A DNA stretch of 41,030 nucleotides from Saccoglossus kowalevskii (lineage: Eukaryota > Hemichordata > Enteropneusta > Harrimaniidae), in the NCBI RefSeq assembly GCF_000003605.2, contig NW_003143816.1, positions 36,771 through 77,800 on the forward strand. Reading direction: 5' to 3'. The notes under the pieces are model-generated. The model was not told the DNA's origin. It worked only from the letters and a program-made list of their open reading frames with translations, and made no database searches. Shown piece by piece: positions 12,925-22,393 of the stretch. Made by a program: the position numbers and the translations under genes. Each line of letters begins with the position of its first letter. Positions within the stretch are counted from its first letter, which is position 1.

Positions 12925-13989
12925 TAGATTAATTGTATTGGGTTGGATCAATGCCGAATAAATCCACACAATTCACTGTGTTTGCATACATATAATCATT
13001 TCCCTATAGTTGTGTCGTTGATATGTTGACTGGTATACTCATTCGTATGACTTATTTAGAACATTTCCGCCAGCCAAAGTCCATTAATTCGACCGCATAT
13101 CACCACTATGTTTACATCGAATTCGCGAAACCATGGGATTCGGACGATGCCGTGAGTATGTTGGTCTATCGAAAAAATCAACTCAAATTAACCTATAGAG
13201 GGCGCAACAATACAGTAATATTGTCTTTTATATTTTTCAGCGTTGACAGTCCGATATCTTGCGAGACGATTTTTAACGGAGTACGCATCAACATTAGGTA
13301 GGTTGTCAGAAATATCATTAATTCCAGGACGTGTGCTTTTTTGAAGGACATTGGCGGCATGAATGAATTAAAGGAGTCTAAACGTTGCGGTGGTTTTGGG
13401 CAAGGGAATAGCTTTTTAAATTTAAATTTATTTTATTGTCTTACTTTGAAACTTTTTCAGTGGGCGATCTTACCGATAAATACGCTAGTATTATTTACTT
13501 GTCCTGTATTGTAGCGCCTCGGTGTCCACAAACTGGCCGAGTATCGGGTTTAGAAGAACTGATTAATTGGAGAAATTTGATTCAATGAGATATTTATCCT
13601 TAAGATCATATATACTAGGAAAATTAATAGAGAATGATATTCATTCAAGTTCTCCACATCAACTGATTTACATATTTCACAGACACGTGACTGTGGTACA
13701 GTCTCGCACTGCCCCTTTCTCGTTAAAGTAAGGGAAGGACATCGTAAACTAGATAACGCTTGGATAAATTTACCGTCACATTTACCATCATAAATACGTA
13801 TTTTTCCAGCTTAGAAGAAAAAACTGCATAAGAGTAATTTTGATCTATCATTTATTATACGATTACTTATATCGAGAAGTCTTGAAGTGAAAGTAGCAAG
13901 ATACAACAAAAGCCTCAGGCTGCTTGTCGTAATCGTACACTATTCATCAACAGCACAAATTATAGTTCCTGTCACCGTTTCTTTTCCAG
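12925..13989. other. Upstream or intronic DNA of the Ras-like gene
   Basis: No P-loop-coding exon (GxxxxGK[ST]) was found here in any + frame by eye. The frame at 13023-13301 has no recognisable motif. A polypyrimidine-rich acceptor (TTTCTTTTCCAG) ends at 13989. There is an E-box at 13684 and a CTCF-like site at 13192. Confidence 0.5.
13192..13205 (+). promoter_or_regulatory. CTCF-like site
   Basis: CCTATAGAGGGCGC matches the CTCF core consensus at 12 of 14 positions, including the whole AGAGGGCGC block. It lies about 0.8 kb before the first visible GTPase exon. Confidence 0.35.
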
Positions 13990-14063
13990 AATCTTCATTT
14001 GAACGCCAAGTCTGCCTTGATGACTGCCTTGTCAACGTGCTGGTAACGGACACCGCGGGTCAG
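13990..14063 (+). CDS. Ras-like exon encoding the strand before G3 and DTAGQ
   Basis: 74 bp. The first two bases (AA) complete a codon begun in an unseen upstream exon; then 24 codons end with DTAGQ. The acceptor is TTTTCCAG at 13982-13989 and the donor GTAAGT at 14064. The peptide aligns with the Ras beta2-beta3 region. Confidence 0.88.
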
Positions 14064-15297
14064 GTAAGTGTTTGACTTATTCGTGGATTCATATGGTTGC
14101 AAAAATCATATTTTTTATGTAACAATCATGAGAAATGTGGCTAATATTTAGTACTATGTTCAAATATTTATATCTTGATGAAAAACCAGTAGATTTATCG
14201 TCAAATAAAAATACTGTTTTTGGCAACAAACAGCATTCGATAAAACCACAAGCAGTACGCTCGAGCTTTGAATTTAGTAAATCGCCAGCGCAAGCGTACT
14301 ATAGTGTATTCATTATTACAACCAACAAATACTGTGATTTTATAAATTATTCCCTATTGTTTTAATAAAGATGTAATACATGTATCAGACAAATTTCACA
14401 TTGCTTCTTTAATACAATTGGTTGTATTTAGTACTTCACTTTATCTTTCAGGATGATGACGTGAATCATTTCAAAAGGGCCGATGGCGTCCTCGTCGTCT
14501 ATGACATCACAAACCGCAGTTCATTTCAAAAGGCCAAAGAAATACTCCAAACCATGAAACGTGAGTTGAAAAGTGGAAACCGCCCTTATCCGATAACTTT
14601 AGCAGGAAATAAATGCGACCTTGAACATCTGCGAACAATTTCTTGGGACGAGGGGCGCCAACTCTCGCGAGAGTTTGAATGCATCGGTTGCACTTTTATA
14701 GAAGTGTCTGCAGCCAATGGAACAACAACAGTTGATGTAGCTTTCCAAGGATTGTTGAGATGGGTATGTATTCATACAACATTCACAAGTATAGAATGTC
14801 TTGTTAAATAATTGAAGAATATATAATAAATAGTTATTCAGGAGTGGTATAAAAATACATAACGCAGAGAAACGGATTAGTTAATTCAGAAAAATAATTA
14901 TCAGGTGAAATAAATCGCACATAAAAATTCACCTCATCAAATCAATTGAACAGCTATGTAAATTTCATATATATATATATATATTATGAGCGACTAATCT
15001 GAATAAGTAACATGTATACAATCAATGTAATTTTATTCTAGGACATGATGGCAGATACTATAAAAAGAAAAAGTGTGGCATCATGCACCTCACCCACATA
15101 TGTAGTACTACAAATGATTTTTCACTAATGCATTTTGGTATCTTGTTTTTTCGTAGATTGTGAAATCTAAGGAGTCGCATGGTAGTAGTCTTGGAAGATT
15201 TGAGAAGAAATCCTCGACGGCTTCCGGAATGTCAAGCCCTAAACCAATTCGTGCATTAATGAGAAAACTAGAGAGAACTGCCAGCGCTATTTTTTAA
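13990..15297 (+). CDS. Ras-superfamily small GTPase, RERG/RASL-like (5' end missing)
   Basis: A GTP-binding signalling switch of the Ras superfamily. Three exons are visible: 13990-14063, 14452-14763 and 15157-15297, joined by GTAAGT/AG and GTATGT/AG introns with matching phases (the last two junctions are phase 0). Together they give 174 complete codons. G3 is DTAGQ (catalytic Gln kept), G4 is NKCD, and G5 is EVSAA. The switch I-side strand reads SSFERQVCLDD. The C-terminus is basic and Ser-rich and ends ERTASAIF, with no CAAX cysteine, so the protein is probably not prenylated. That fits RERG/RASL and also RGK relatives, although DTAGQ argues against true RGK. The exon(s) with the P-loop and the start codon were not found and may lie upstream of the window. 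Switch II is 3-4 residues shorter than usual, exactly at an exon junction. Family is certain; subfamily is tentative. Confidence 0.9.
14452..14763 (+). CDS. Ras-like exon encoding switch II to the alpha5 start (G4, G5)
   Basis: 312 bp, 104 codons, phase 0 at both ends. It starts DDDVNHFKRADGVLVVYDIT, then gives the guanine-specificity motif NKCD and the G5 loop EVSAANG, and ends GLLRW. The acceptor is TATCTTTCAG ending at 14451; the donor GTATGT begins at 14764. Confidence 0.92.
15042..15101 (+). other. Possible alternative cassette exon of the Ras-like gene
   Basis: After a good acceptor (TTTTATTCTAG ending at 15041), 60 bp stay open in the gene's frame, giving DMMADTIKRKSVASCTSPTY, and end at a weak donor GTAGTA. 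It would add 20 residues in frame, or, if read through, a different C-terminal tail that stops shortly after. There is no conservation evidence, so it may be chance. Confidence 0.2.
15157..15297 (+). CDS. Ras-like terminal exon, C-terminal tail and stop
   Basis: 46 codons and TAA, after a strong acceptor (TTGTTTTTTCGTAG). The tail is rich in Ser and Lys/Arg (KKSSTASGMSSPK, then RALMRKLERTASAIF) and could form a basic amphipathic helix. The pattern KSST followed by a basic helix recalls the RERG C-terminus as I remember it. Confidence 0.85.
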   Translation: MVKSKESHGSSLGRFEKKSSTASGMSSPKPIRALMRKLERTASAIF

Positions 15298-15860
15298 ACT
15301 AACGCTTGACGTCAGACTAATTGGAGTAGTTTCTAAGAACCCATTGACATAATAATCACATCAGTCACGTGGATGTATAAGAAGCGACATCGACATCATT
15401 TGAGGGGCAGTACTTCTGCGAATTCTCAAAATAATTTAAATGTAGAACAATTTGACTTGTTGACAAGTCATACAAATCGCTATATATGTGCAATTATTGA
15501 TGATATGTGATAGTATACATCCATGAAAACCATACTGTCTTGTAATTACATCATGCCCAGTCTATTATACACCACCATTTACACGTTATTAGTTAGGTAA
15601 ATTATAGAGTGTATGTTGTTATTTTAACAGATCTGTGATTTGATTGGTGCAGTTCATTTACAATCGAGAGTTTGATTCTCAAAAATAACAAAAAAACTTA
15701 ATTTATTCTTGGTGCAGAGCTAGTATTTAAAAACCTGAATTGAATGGATCGTCTGTGGTGCGAGACAACCAAGACGAATTAAAACAGTTTGCCGAAGTAA
15801 ATTGTGAAATGTTTTTATGTCATCATATTCAAATAAAAGCAACCCGCTTTTCACTTCCTA
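15298..15860 (+). other. Predicted 3' UTR and poly(A) region of the Ras-like gene
   Basis: The canonical hexamer AATAAA at 15832-15837 is followed by the GT-rich stretch TGTTGTGGG about 30 bases later, a normal cleavage arrangement. A CRE octamer (15307) and an E-box (15366) lie just after the stop codon. The cleavage point is inferred. Confidence 0.6.
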
Positions 15861-15982
15861 TACATGTTGTGGGTCCAATTTATTCATATAGTAGTGGCAG
15901 CTACTATTGAAATGATTTCAATAATGATTTTATCTAAATATATATGTGAAACATTCAGTAATATAATATATAGGAACAGTAA

Positions 15983-16115
15983 TTAAAGGGCGGTAGTCGT
16001 CGCGCCGCGTCCTGTTCGATATGGGACTCATAGCGACGTATACAACGCGTGTAAAATGCATTGTTTATTTACATGAAATTCGAACACGCGCTGCGCGACG
16101 ACCACCGCGCTTTAA
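15983..16115 (+). mobile_element. 125-bp TTAA-flanked MITE, intact copy 2
   Basis: The body is 15987-16111. Perfect TTAA lies on both sides (15983-15986 and 16112-16115). The left end AGGGCGGTAGTCGTCGCGCC is complementary, with few mismatches, to the right end GCGCGACGACCACCGCGCT. It has the same 125-bp length and almost the same sequence as the copy at 9304. It lies just beyond the predicted end of the Ras-like transcript. Confidence 0.9.
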
Positions 16116-18009
16116 CTAAACATAATAGCTCAATTAATGATCAATAATATTTACATATTAGAGACTACAATGAATACAAATGACCCACACAAAAATTGCA
16201 CTGTTTCGTGATTTTGCGATTTTCTATGTTCTGTATTACCGCGTAACGAATGTTGCACTTTACTAGTAGACTGGCTACAGTTGAAAGGTGTTTCACCATT
16301 TTGCTGAATCTGGTGTACGTGACCTAAAAAGAATTGCGATTGAGGATATTGTTGGTGGTCATATGTTTGAATTTCCTTAACAATCAGTGACAAACAGCAA
16401 AGTCATATTATACAACTTAAAATGATTTGAAAGTATAACTGGTATATATAGTAACTACATAAATAATCTACTAGATTCGCAGATCTAGCATTAAAATCGC
16501 CACAGATCCAACAATACTAGTTGAGATACATTTGGGAATATTTGGCATACTCCAGTACATTCACCCACATTATATTCGCAGACTTGCTATACAGTTGATT
16601 TACTGATTGAGGACGAAAGACAGAGAAACCGCAAAATATCTACATTCACCATGAAATCAGGAACATGCATAACAGGAACATGAAGTTAATACACGGTGTT
16701 TCAGAGTTATTGTTTGGTACTGATATATGTCAGTCAACGTGAGAGCCCGATGCTGTCGGACTCAGTACTTGTGGGAGCACTGCATCTTTTCACCTCCTAC
16801 GAGTTTTTACAACGACATTTTGTTTTTAAAAACTGATAAAAAATCGTAATGACCTGGTTGAACATGACAACCGGGGGTGGCACAAAATATTTAAATTTCC
16901 ATGACCTTTTTCGAAATATGTTTTAAATATATTTTCGTTTCAAAATTCAATTTTAAAAAATCACCTATTTGTGATATTCTTTTTTGTTTTATAATTCAAA
17001 TCGTTTTTAAATGACGTCAATAATTTTAAGGCATAAGTGAGTTATATTTAAATTTTGGTATTTATTTGTAGCAATTCATATGCATTTCGATTCAGACTTG
17101 AGACTTATAGGTTACACATCTGTAATAATAGTTGTGTTTGTGCACGTGTTAACACTTCCTTTGTGAATTAATTTCTGGGGTAGCAATAATCATTTTTATT
17201 AATAGATAGTTTAAATTTTCGAAGAACGATGGATTTGAACATGGTACTTTTCTTGACTCAGTGTTCGCTTGATTTGTGTGAGTCGGTCAATAAAGTGACC
17301 AATCGTTTCTATAGTTGACAATTGGGAAAATGGTGGTTCATTTCAGCTAAAATCAAGTAACGTGTGTAACAACAACCATTTTCAGAATAAGGGTATACAA
17401 ATATAATGGAAAAACAATGTCTTCTATCAAACTGATATTGTAATGTAGTCACCACCAAAGGCTACAACAGAAGGGTAATGTGTAACTTACGAAATGGTTT
17501 AAAAGTGTGTCTTAACTCATACCCATACTCACATGCTGTCCCACATTGTGGGGTTTATTCTAGCAATTTACATGCATTTCATTTCAGGTATGAGACCACG
17601 AAGTGGTTCATTTATCATGCGCCACCATCGTTAGGTGTTGTTGCATAAGCTCCATACCTGTCGGATGATGGCGCTGTTAAATAAAATGTTTTTCCAGATG
17701 TATATATAAAGATGTTTGCTTATAACAAATGAGTTTCCATCAACTTATTTCAATAAAATCATAGCCATATTTTAGTAAATGGATGTTATTTTGGAAATAT
17801 CATTTTCCCAGTTGGTTTCTATGATCAGTGATCGAGAACTTGAATTATCTGAAATTTGTTGGCTAGTGACATTGTGTCAAACAGATAACACACACCATTT
17901 CTGGAAAGACTACTTCATGAATTATCAAGTTCCAGAAATTTGAGTTTTGAAAATTATAATAAATTCTATACTACTTTAACATTCTAATATTTTCTCAAAA
18001 TACGGTAGT
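16116..18009. other. Intergenic DNA, no gene seen
   Basis: Nothing coding or RNA-like is recognised. A minus-strand frame at 16151-16393 has no domain or splice support. CRE at 17012-17019 and E-box at 17143-17148. A short match at 17767 (CCATATTTTAGTAAATGGAT) resembles 267-286. Confidence 0.55.
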
Positions 18010-18312
18010 TTAAAGGACGGTAGTCGTCGCGCCACGCATGCGCGAGATATATGGGTCTCTTATAAACAAAGATGGCGACTTTTACTTTTGCGCAGATCAA
18101 CGAGTACAAACTGAGACGTTACCAAGCTTTAATTAGGTATATTTTTAGGTGATTGAAAGGTGTCGAAGTAGGTAATTAGTGCAAGTCGCGCCCATGTCAA
18201 ACCTCATACTTGTGATTTCCATTTCCTGGAAGAGCGCATTGGACTGTGGAAAAATCAATGTTTATCAACAAAAATGTCGCACATGCGCAGCGAGACGACC
18301 ACCGCCCTTCAA
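18010..18312 (+). mobile_element. 295-bp long form of the TTAA MITE family
   Basis: The body is 18014-18308. TTAA precedes it and TCAA (a one-base decay of TTAA) follows. The left end AGGACGGTAGTCGTCGCGCC and right end GAGACGACCACCGCCCT carry the family's terminal repeats, but the interior is longer and unrelated to that of the 125-bp copies. Two internal lengths with shared ends suggest mobilisation by one transposase encoded elsewhere. Confidence 0.8.
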
Positions 18313-18722
18313 CTTTCAACATAATCTTGTTTGTCGCCTAATCGAATTCGTATTCGTACTGAATATTTACTGAATAAAAATAGATTTTTTTGCAAGTTTT
18401 TAAATTTACCGAAAGTTTACTTCTCACCGTATAATACAAAGCAGGGGAAGAAAATGTACTGCAACTTGTGTGGGTGTTGAGGAAGTACTAGTATAATGAA
18501 TTCCTGAAGGCAATTTCTGAGCGTAGTTACAATTTCAGAGCATAATTAATTATGAAGTGGAGATGTTCTAAGTGTCGTTTCTTTACCCATACTAAAGCAT
18601 GATGTCATCAGATTATAGTAGGGCATGCCTACAGTGTGTTCATAGGCTTTGAAAATTGTTTCTGTCCAACTGGCGCGTCAGTTCAAAGGGGCCGCGCGAC
18701 TGAGAGCGTAAAACAAGGCAGT

Positions 18723-18895
18723 CAAGAGTGCAGTGGCGGATCCAGCAAAATGTATTGGGAGGGGCCAAGCTACGCTTAAAATTACGGAGCGTAAATCGCA
18801 GAGAAACTATGCGTAATCCAGATGATATGAATCTTCATGGGTTTGGGGGGGGGCATGGCCCCCTGCCCCCCTCTGGATCCGCCACTGCAAGAGTG
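18723..18895. mobile_element. 157-bp hAT-type MITE with 8-bp target duplication
   Basis: The body is 18731-18887. It begins CAGTGGCGGATCCAG and ends CTGGATCCGCCACTG, perfect 15-bp terminal inverted repeats of a kind widespread in animal hAT elements. It is flanked by identical 8-bp direct repeats CAAGAGTG (18723-18730 and 18888-18895), the length diagnostic of hAT. A G-rich then C-rich stretch lies near the right end. There is no coding capacity. Confidence 0.93.
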
Positions 18896-19059
18896 GAAGT
18901 GACTTTACAAAAAAAAAAAAAAAAAATCTTTAGTAGTGTCTGTATCCGAAAATATATCTTTGGGTGGGGTGCACAATGAACTCTTTTCGTTTTTAATTAT
19001 TTTCTTTGTGCTAGGTAGGCTGTTTCGAAACAAGCGTGATACTATACGCTATTATTTCA

Positions 19060-19061
19060 AT

Positions 19062-19144
<83 letters not shown>
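19060..19144 (+). repeat. (TTTA)n microsatellite
   Basis: About 21 uninterrupted tetranucleotide units. The open frames that run through it (repeating FIYL) are an artefact. It lies roughly 0.3 kb before the predicted MADD promoter and is likely length-polymorphic. Confidence 0.97.
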
Positions 19145-19449
19145 CCTTTCTAATAATCCAATCATGTCAAATTGTCAAGCAACAATGGTTCCATCAAAAT
19201 AATGTTTCCAGAAATTACAGTCACGGCATACGTCAGTGAACGTGAATCTTGCAAATGTACACATATATTATACGCCGTCGTACGCACTTGCCCACCTGCG
19301 TTGTAACCTTTGAAAAAAAACATTGTCTATACCTTGTCAACAATGTATTTCATCCTGTTTAATTTTAGAAAGTCCATAAATGGCGAAATGACGACGAGTT
19401 TCTTAAAAAATGCGGATTTTAGATTAAAATCTTTCAGCAAATCACACGA

Positions 19450-19689
19450 CTCCCATTTCGCGCAAAGATGACGTCAGAGGAGTGCGCGTCATTATGCATA
19501 TATTCATTTCATTGAACCGAACGCTTACTGAGCTCTCTGCCATCGCGCTGGGAAAGAAGTTGTCTGTGTAAAGTGTGAAACACCTCCTTCGGATAGAATC
19601 AACACTAAATTTTAAAGCTGTCGGCGTATTGTGCTGTAGAGGATGGTTTAGTTAGCCACACTGCGAACCAATCCAGCAATTGTTTTAGG
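19450..19689 (+). promoter_or_regulatory. MADD: Predicted MADD promoter and non-coding first exon
   Basis: An E2F-like TTTCGCGC (19456-19463) and a full CRE TGACGTCA (19469-19476) sit about 215 bases before a strong splice donor (GGTAAGTG, GT at 19690). The next good acceptor is at 21750-21751, five bases before the MADD start codon. The stretch is CpG-containing and CpG falls off within about 1 kb downstream. The exon is inferred from these signals; its start is unknown. A very short upstream frame (ATG GTT TAG) lies near 19643. Confidence 0.45.
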
Positions 19690-21751
19690 GTAAGTGTACA
19701 TTTCCGATCGCCGATGCAGGTGGTTTGTCTGTGTATTCTGTTCCGTATTGGAGTCGTGTCAGTGTTGTATGGACGTCTAAATTCAGTGGACTGTCGCCAA
19801 TCTATTGAGTTGATAATTTAACTTATATTAAAATTATTCATGTGTTTAATTTATGAATCTGCCATTGATGTTGAAAAATATGATGAAATTAACGGAAGAT
19901 CGACTCCGAGTATTGGATTTGACAGTCCGCCATATTTGATTTGAATTAATTATGTTTATGTCAACATTTTGACCGAAATTTTACATTTTGGTCAACATAA
20001 TATCTCCCAACTATGTAAATATTTACGTTGAGAGATATAGAATTGCGACTGTACCAGTTTTTTAGCGGTCTTGGTTCTTCGGTGATATTAATTAACATTT
20101 TCCGAGAAAATACCTCTGCTCATGCATTCAGTCAGCCTCACTGGTGTCCTCGTGATGGAGACGACATAGCATTTTGCGATGGGGCAACAAGGGCATCCCA
20201 CATATACATGTCCTACAGTTTCCCGGGTCAAAGAGGGACATATATACAATGTGTTCATTAGTAGGTACAGTCAACATCACGTTATCGGTTCTGTCGACAT
20301 GCATGTGTACGCATCAAATTGTCGCAACGACGTAATGATGGTGCACTGTGAATGGTGAGGCTCCATTTAGGTAAAATGTGGACGAACGTTTAAATGTTTG
20401 CATCACTAGTATTTGTGATCGTTGTTATTGTTGTTGTTGCCACGCCTACTACTAGTATTTTGTAACCGAAATAGTCAATAATATTTAGCCAATACGTTAA
20501 TTTTTTTTTTCTGATAACGTACCATGTACTCTAATGGCTGCCAACATAAAACCTTGAATATGTTCTGTTGTGACATGAACTAACCAACTTGATTGGCCAT
20601 GACATAGGAGACAAAAATGCTATGAGAGGATGAGCTATTGTTGCAAAAATAAAAGGAAACTCCATCAGAATACATCTGAACTAGCAATATAATGTATTTA
20701 TTTAAAAAGAAAAGTTTAAAATGCATTGGAGGCCACACAAATTTAACTCCATGTGTTATTATAGACAGCACATTCTCTCTTGTTCCAAATGTGAAAAATA
20801 TTTACTCAGGAATTTACAACTTTAATGGATTTTCATCTCACTGTCCATGCTTGGCTTTCCACACAATGTAAATAAGTCAGTTTATTTGGTTTTTCAGTCG
20901 CATAGCATACCAACAATTTCATTTGTAGTGATGTACCTAGTCCATTAGCTCAGTATAGAGTTATTATTCCTGAACAAAGGCATTCCCTTCATCTTAATAA
21001 ATATTTATAAATTTCAATGACAGTTGAATAAAACCAGCAAATCACAAATCAACAAGCATAGTATGCAACAACATCATTTGAAAATGTTCTGTTGTTTGAT
21101 TGGCCAATAGAAACTTTTCGAATCAGTTTGAATTGTAAAATTTTATAAATATGAAAGAAATGAGTAAAATTCAGAGAATTAAAACTACCGGGTAACTTCA
21201 TTCAGTGAGTGGAGTTGAAGGCTACACACTATAAACAAACTTGAATAATTCTGCATCTCTACAATTGTATTTCATGTTTCATTCATTGTTGCCACTACCA
21301 CAGCATCAATTATTGATAAGCACACTGGCCTCATTGAAATTGTGTTAACAAATGGCTTATTGATTAGAGTGTAAAAACATAGATTTCACAGGAGATTGTA
21401 GTGGTTGGGTTAAATTTTGTGATTTCAGAGAAAGCGTGGTTCTTCCCCATTTATTTTGTGAATTCAACGATTGAGAGGTATAGTAGAATTATAAGATATC
21501 AGGGTCTGACCACTTGACCCCACCCTTTCTAAGCTAGGCACATGTTTATTTTATTGCAGGCATATGAAGTATTTTTATATGCCTTAAATCACCAATCCAG
21601 TCAATGATTTCTAATCGTATGTCATTTTATTCTTTTTTTTCAAGGGTTTTCTACTAGAAATTATATTTATATTTTGAAGAAAAAAAATGCATCAGTGAAG
21701 TCAATTAGAGAGAGTGTTTGGTAACCATCTTATTTTGAATCTATAATCTAG
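19690..21751 (+). other. MADD: Predicted 5' UTR intron of MADD
   Basis: The stretch is bounded by donor GTAAGT and acceptor ATAATCTAG. No coding sequence or RNA gene is recognised. CpG content declines across it. The first part (19.7-20.4 kb) is still CpG-containing and may include regulatory sites. Confidence 0.45.
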
Positions 21752-22393
21752 TTCCCATGACAATGGGAAAAGACAAACCTGGAAATGCTCAACAGAAGAA
21801 GTTCCTATGCCCAAGACTGATTGATTATTTAGTTATTGTTGGTGCTCGGTACCCAAATCGAAATAACAATGTATCGCAAACACCAGAATTAGTCCGCAGG
21901 TATCCCATTGAGGACCATGAAGACTTCCCATTGCCGCCGGATGTTGTGTTCTTCTGTCAACCCGAAGGATGTATCAGTGTTGGCCAGAAACGCATGAGCT
22001 TGCGCGAAAACACTTCATTTGTGTTTACATTAACTGAAAAAGACTCTGGCAAACTGCGGTATGGTGTCTGTGTCAATTTTTTCCGACCCTTTGACAAGAA
22101 AACATCTGAGTACAGAAGTAAGGAAAAGAAAACAATACACAATGAGAATCAGAAAACGTGTGAACAAAATGCTCTTTCAGTGCCAATCAGTGACCAACAA
22201 GATGGTGAAAAATCACCGCGTACCAGGCGGCGGCTTAAAAGGCGAAGCGCATACGAAACAATACATTGACTTCAATTTGCATACTGAGTCATCATCCTTT
22301 TTTTACATCATTTCGAGAATGCCTGTTTATACTGAAGAAGATGATTGACGCCTGTAGTGAGCGAACCAGAAAAAAAGTCGGTACGAAAATTAG
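21752..22393 (+). CDS. MADD: MADD first coding exon (uDENN), with frame break
   Basis: The acceptor AG is at 21750-21751 and the donor GTAAGA at 22394. ATG 21757 opens [13 protein letters not shown] before the conserved uDENN. The first frame runs through [21 protein letters not shown] and RYGVCVNFF to a basic linker [10 protein letters not shown] and would stop at 22267-22269. A second frame, one base off, carries the next conserved MADD block, [20 protein letters not shown] and then [18 protein letters not shown], up to the donor. It has a stop (TAA 22236-22238) just before it. The two halves meet at AAAA 22237-22240. The exon ends in phase 2, matching the next exon's first base. Confidence 0.93.

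Noticed and set aside
13023-13301. Open frame as the missing P-loop exon of the Ras-like gene
   Set aside because: There is no GxxxxGK[ST] and no Ras-like beta1 strand in the translation.
16151-16393. Minus-strand 80-codon open frame downstream of the Ras-like gene
   Set aside because: No recognisable domain, no splice signals of note, and no promoter or poly(A) arrangement on that strand.
19036-19239. Open frames with repeating FIYL residues
   Set aside because: They are translations of the (TTTA)n microsatellite.
22230-22245. Programmed -1 ribosomal frameshift in MADD
   Set aside because: The bases do not form an X-XXY-YYZ slippery heptamer in the incoming frame, and no such mechanism is known for MADD; a missing A is simpler.
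22061-22348. Third-frame open frame across the MADD exon
   Set aside because: It is a shadow: the conserved MADD residues lie in the other two + frames.
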